In this document: positions 23,103 through 23,609 of the stretch, one piece after another
Position numbering within the stretch: the stretch's first letter is position 1
How the letters are laid out: every line of letters begins with the position of its first letter
Assembly (NCBI GenBank): GCA_001437625.1
Contig: LIAL01000009.1
Span: 1 to 23,609 of the forward strand
DNA from: Nitrosopumilus sp. BACL13 MAG-121220-bin23
Lineage (GTDB): Archaea > Thermoproteota > Nitrososphaeria > Nitrososphaerales > Nitrosopumilaceae
Length of the DNA stretch: 23,609 bases
Direction of reading: 5' to 3'
Position numbers and translations under genes: made by a program
The notes under the pieces: model-generated
Seen by the model: only the letters and a program-made list of their open reading frames with translations
The model's database searches: none
What the model was told of the DNA's origin: nothing

Positions 23103-23325
23103 GTGAATCATCAGATGAGGTAATTGTTGCAGATGTAGGTTTTTTTGTTGCAACTACATATCCAATCCAAGCAATCATTGCAAGAATACCACCAACTGCC
23201 ATTAATACAGATAATTGTAAAACAATTGGAGACCATTCAGATAACATGAGTAAATAGGCATAAACAAAGAATGTACCTATACAAAGTGAGAAAAGTAAAA
23301 TGCCTAGACTCCTACGCTTATCCAT
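23095..23325 (-). CDS. Small membrane protein with two transmembrane helices
   Basis: The 76-residue product begins MDKRRSLG, with positive charge on the cytoplasmic side, followed by two hydrophobic segments (about residues 8-28 and 36-59). A short Thr/Ser-rich C-terminal tail follows and ends in acidic DDSPI. The few residues between the helices suggest a hairpin with both ends in the cytoplasm. I recognise no family. Its stop overlaps the stop region of the convergent Trm5/Taw2 gene by eight bases. GATAAATAAG on the minus strand (around 23343-23352) is a likely TATA box about 25 bp upstream. Confidence 0.65.
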   Translation of the reverse strand: MDKRRSLGILLFSLCIGTFFVYAYLLMLSEWSPIVLQLSVLMAVGGILAMIAWIGYVVATKKPTSATITSSDDSPI

Positions 23326-23364
23326 ATGAAAAAACTTTCGCTGACTTATTTATCGGTTATCTTC

Positions 23365-23565
23365 TCAAAACTTCTTTTTAATACCAATTACAACTACAAC
23401 TGGAACGCCAAGATACATTCCAAGATTCAACATAATTACGGACAGTCCCATTCCCAATACTTCAGATTCTGAATTAGCATTCTCCATTAGAGATAAACTG
23501 GAAATCATTGGAGTGATTGCAATCTTTACTGCCCCCTTGAATAGTGGAAACCAAAGTAAAACCAC
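23365..23565 (-). CDS. Small hydrophobic protein, probably membrane-bound
   Basis: The 66-residue frame starts at a GTG (23565) just after an in-frame stop and ends IGIKKKF. It has a hydrophobic N-terminal stretch (VLLWFPLFKGAVKIAITPMI) and a clear C-terminal membrane helix (residues about 40-62) capped by lysines. The acidic link between them reads MENANSESE. No family is recognised. The start is uncertain, since ATG codons at residues 20 and 27 (23508, 23487) would remove the first hydrophobic segment. The GTG lies at the centre of an 18-bp palindrome. It is 39 bp upstream of the next minus-strand membrane protein gene, which has its own TATA-like box. Confidence 0.5.
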   Translation of the reverse strand: MVLLWFPLFKGAVKIAITPMISSLSLMENANSESEVLGMGLSVIMLNLGMYLGVPVVVVIGIKKKF

Positions 23566-23574
23566 GTGGTTTTA
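23557..23574. repeat. Perfect 18-bp palindrome at the start of the small membrane protein gene
   Basis: TAAAACCACGTGGTTTTA equals its own reverse complement. It has a CACGTG core and covers the GTG start (23565-23563) and its in-frame upstream stop. Its position fits an operator for a dimeric regulator; the role is inferred. Confidence 0.6.
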
Positions 23575-23609
23575 GCGTTAATTACACATAGGCACGATTA
23601 CAAAAGGTA

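Noticed and set aside
1..23609. CRISPR arrays, insertion sequences, prophage or defence islands
   Set aside because: No regularly spaced repeats, transposase or integrase frames, or terminal inverted repeats were seen. Genes are housekeeping or small hypotheticals with uniform base use.

Overview
The window is a dense, AT-rich archaeal chromosome segment. It looks like an ammonia-oxidising thaumarchaeon (Nitrososphaerota, Nitrosopumilus-like). The clues are the classic archaeal block rpoN-eno-uS2-mevalonate kinase-isopentenyl phosphate kinase, an archaeal GluRS, a two-gene transketolase, ABCE1, a UPF0147 protein, an isolated 5S rRNA gene, and TATA boxes about 25-30 bp upstream of start codons (leaderless-type transcription). 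The species call is inference; no database search was possible. No CRISPR array, insertion sequence, phage gene or attachment site was seen.

Layout. 1-767 (minus): the start of a metallo-beta-lactamase-fold gene and NAD(P)H-hydrate epimerase, joined by an ATGA overlap. 841-1455 (plus): a translin-family protein. 1467-1554 (minus): tRNA-Leu(GAG). 1605-9666 (plus): a long, tightly packed run of RNA polymerase subunit N, enolase, ribosomal protein uS2, mevalonate kinase, isopentenyl phosphate kinase, a type-1 IPP isomerase-like Nudix protein, a GGPP-type prenyl synthase, glutamyl-tRNA synthetase and an FAH-family hydrolase. Mevalonate kinase, IPK, the isomerase-like protein and the prenyl synthase together form the archaeal isoprenoid lipid precursor route.

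9663-14754: a GNAT protein, a Rieske ferredoxin-like protein, UPF0147, a SAM methyltransferase-like protein, a small hypothetical, tRNA-His(GTG), a CorA channel, an exported protein of unknown function, and a small basic protein with three RGTG motifs. 14818-18118 (minus): a non-oxidative pentose phosphate operon. Its first gene fuses the transketolase N-half to ribulose-phosphate 3-epimerase, followed by the transketolase C-half and a TalC-type transaldolase.

18193-23565: a DCC-like CxxC protein, leucyl aminopeptidase, a 42-residue zinc finger on the minus strand, 5S rRNA (minus), ABCE1 and a Trm5/Taw2-family enzyme (plus), and two small membrane proteins (minus), the last one starting inside an 18-bp perfect palindrome.

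The points most worth a second look are: (1) the transketolase-N/RPE fusion with an unexplained 42-residue tail; (2) the isomerase-like protein with alanine where type-1 IDI has its catalytic cysteine; (3) one TATA-like box placed symmetrically between tRNA-Leu and rpoN; (4) the RGTG-repeat protein; (5) the palindrome over the start of the last gene.
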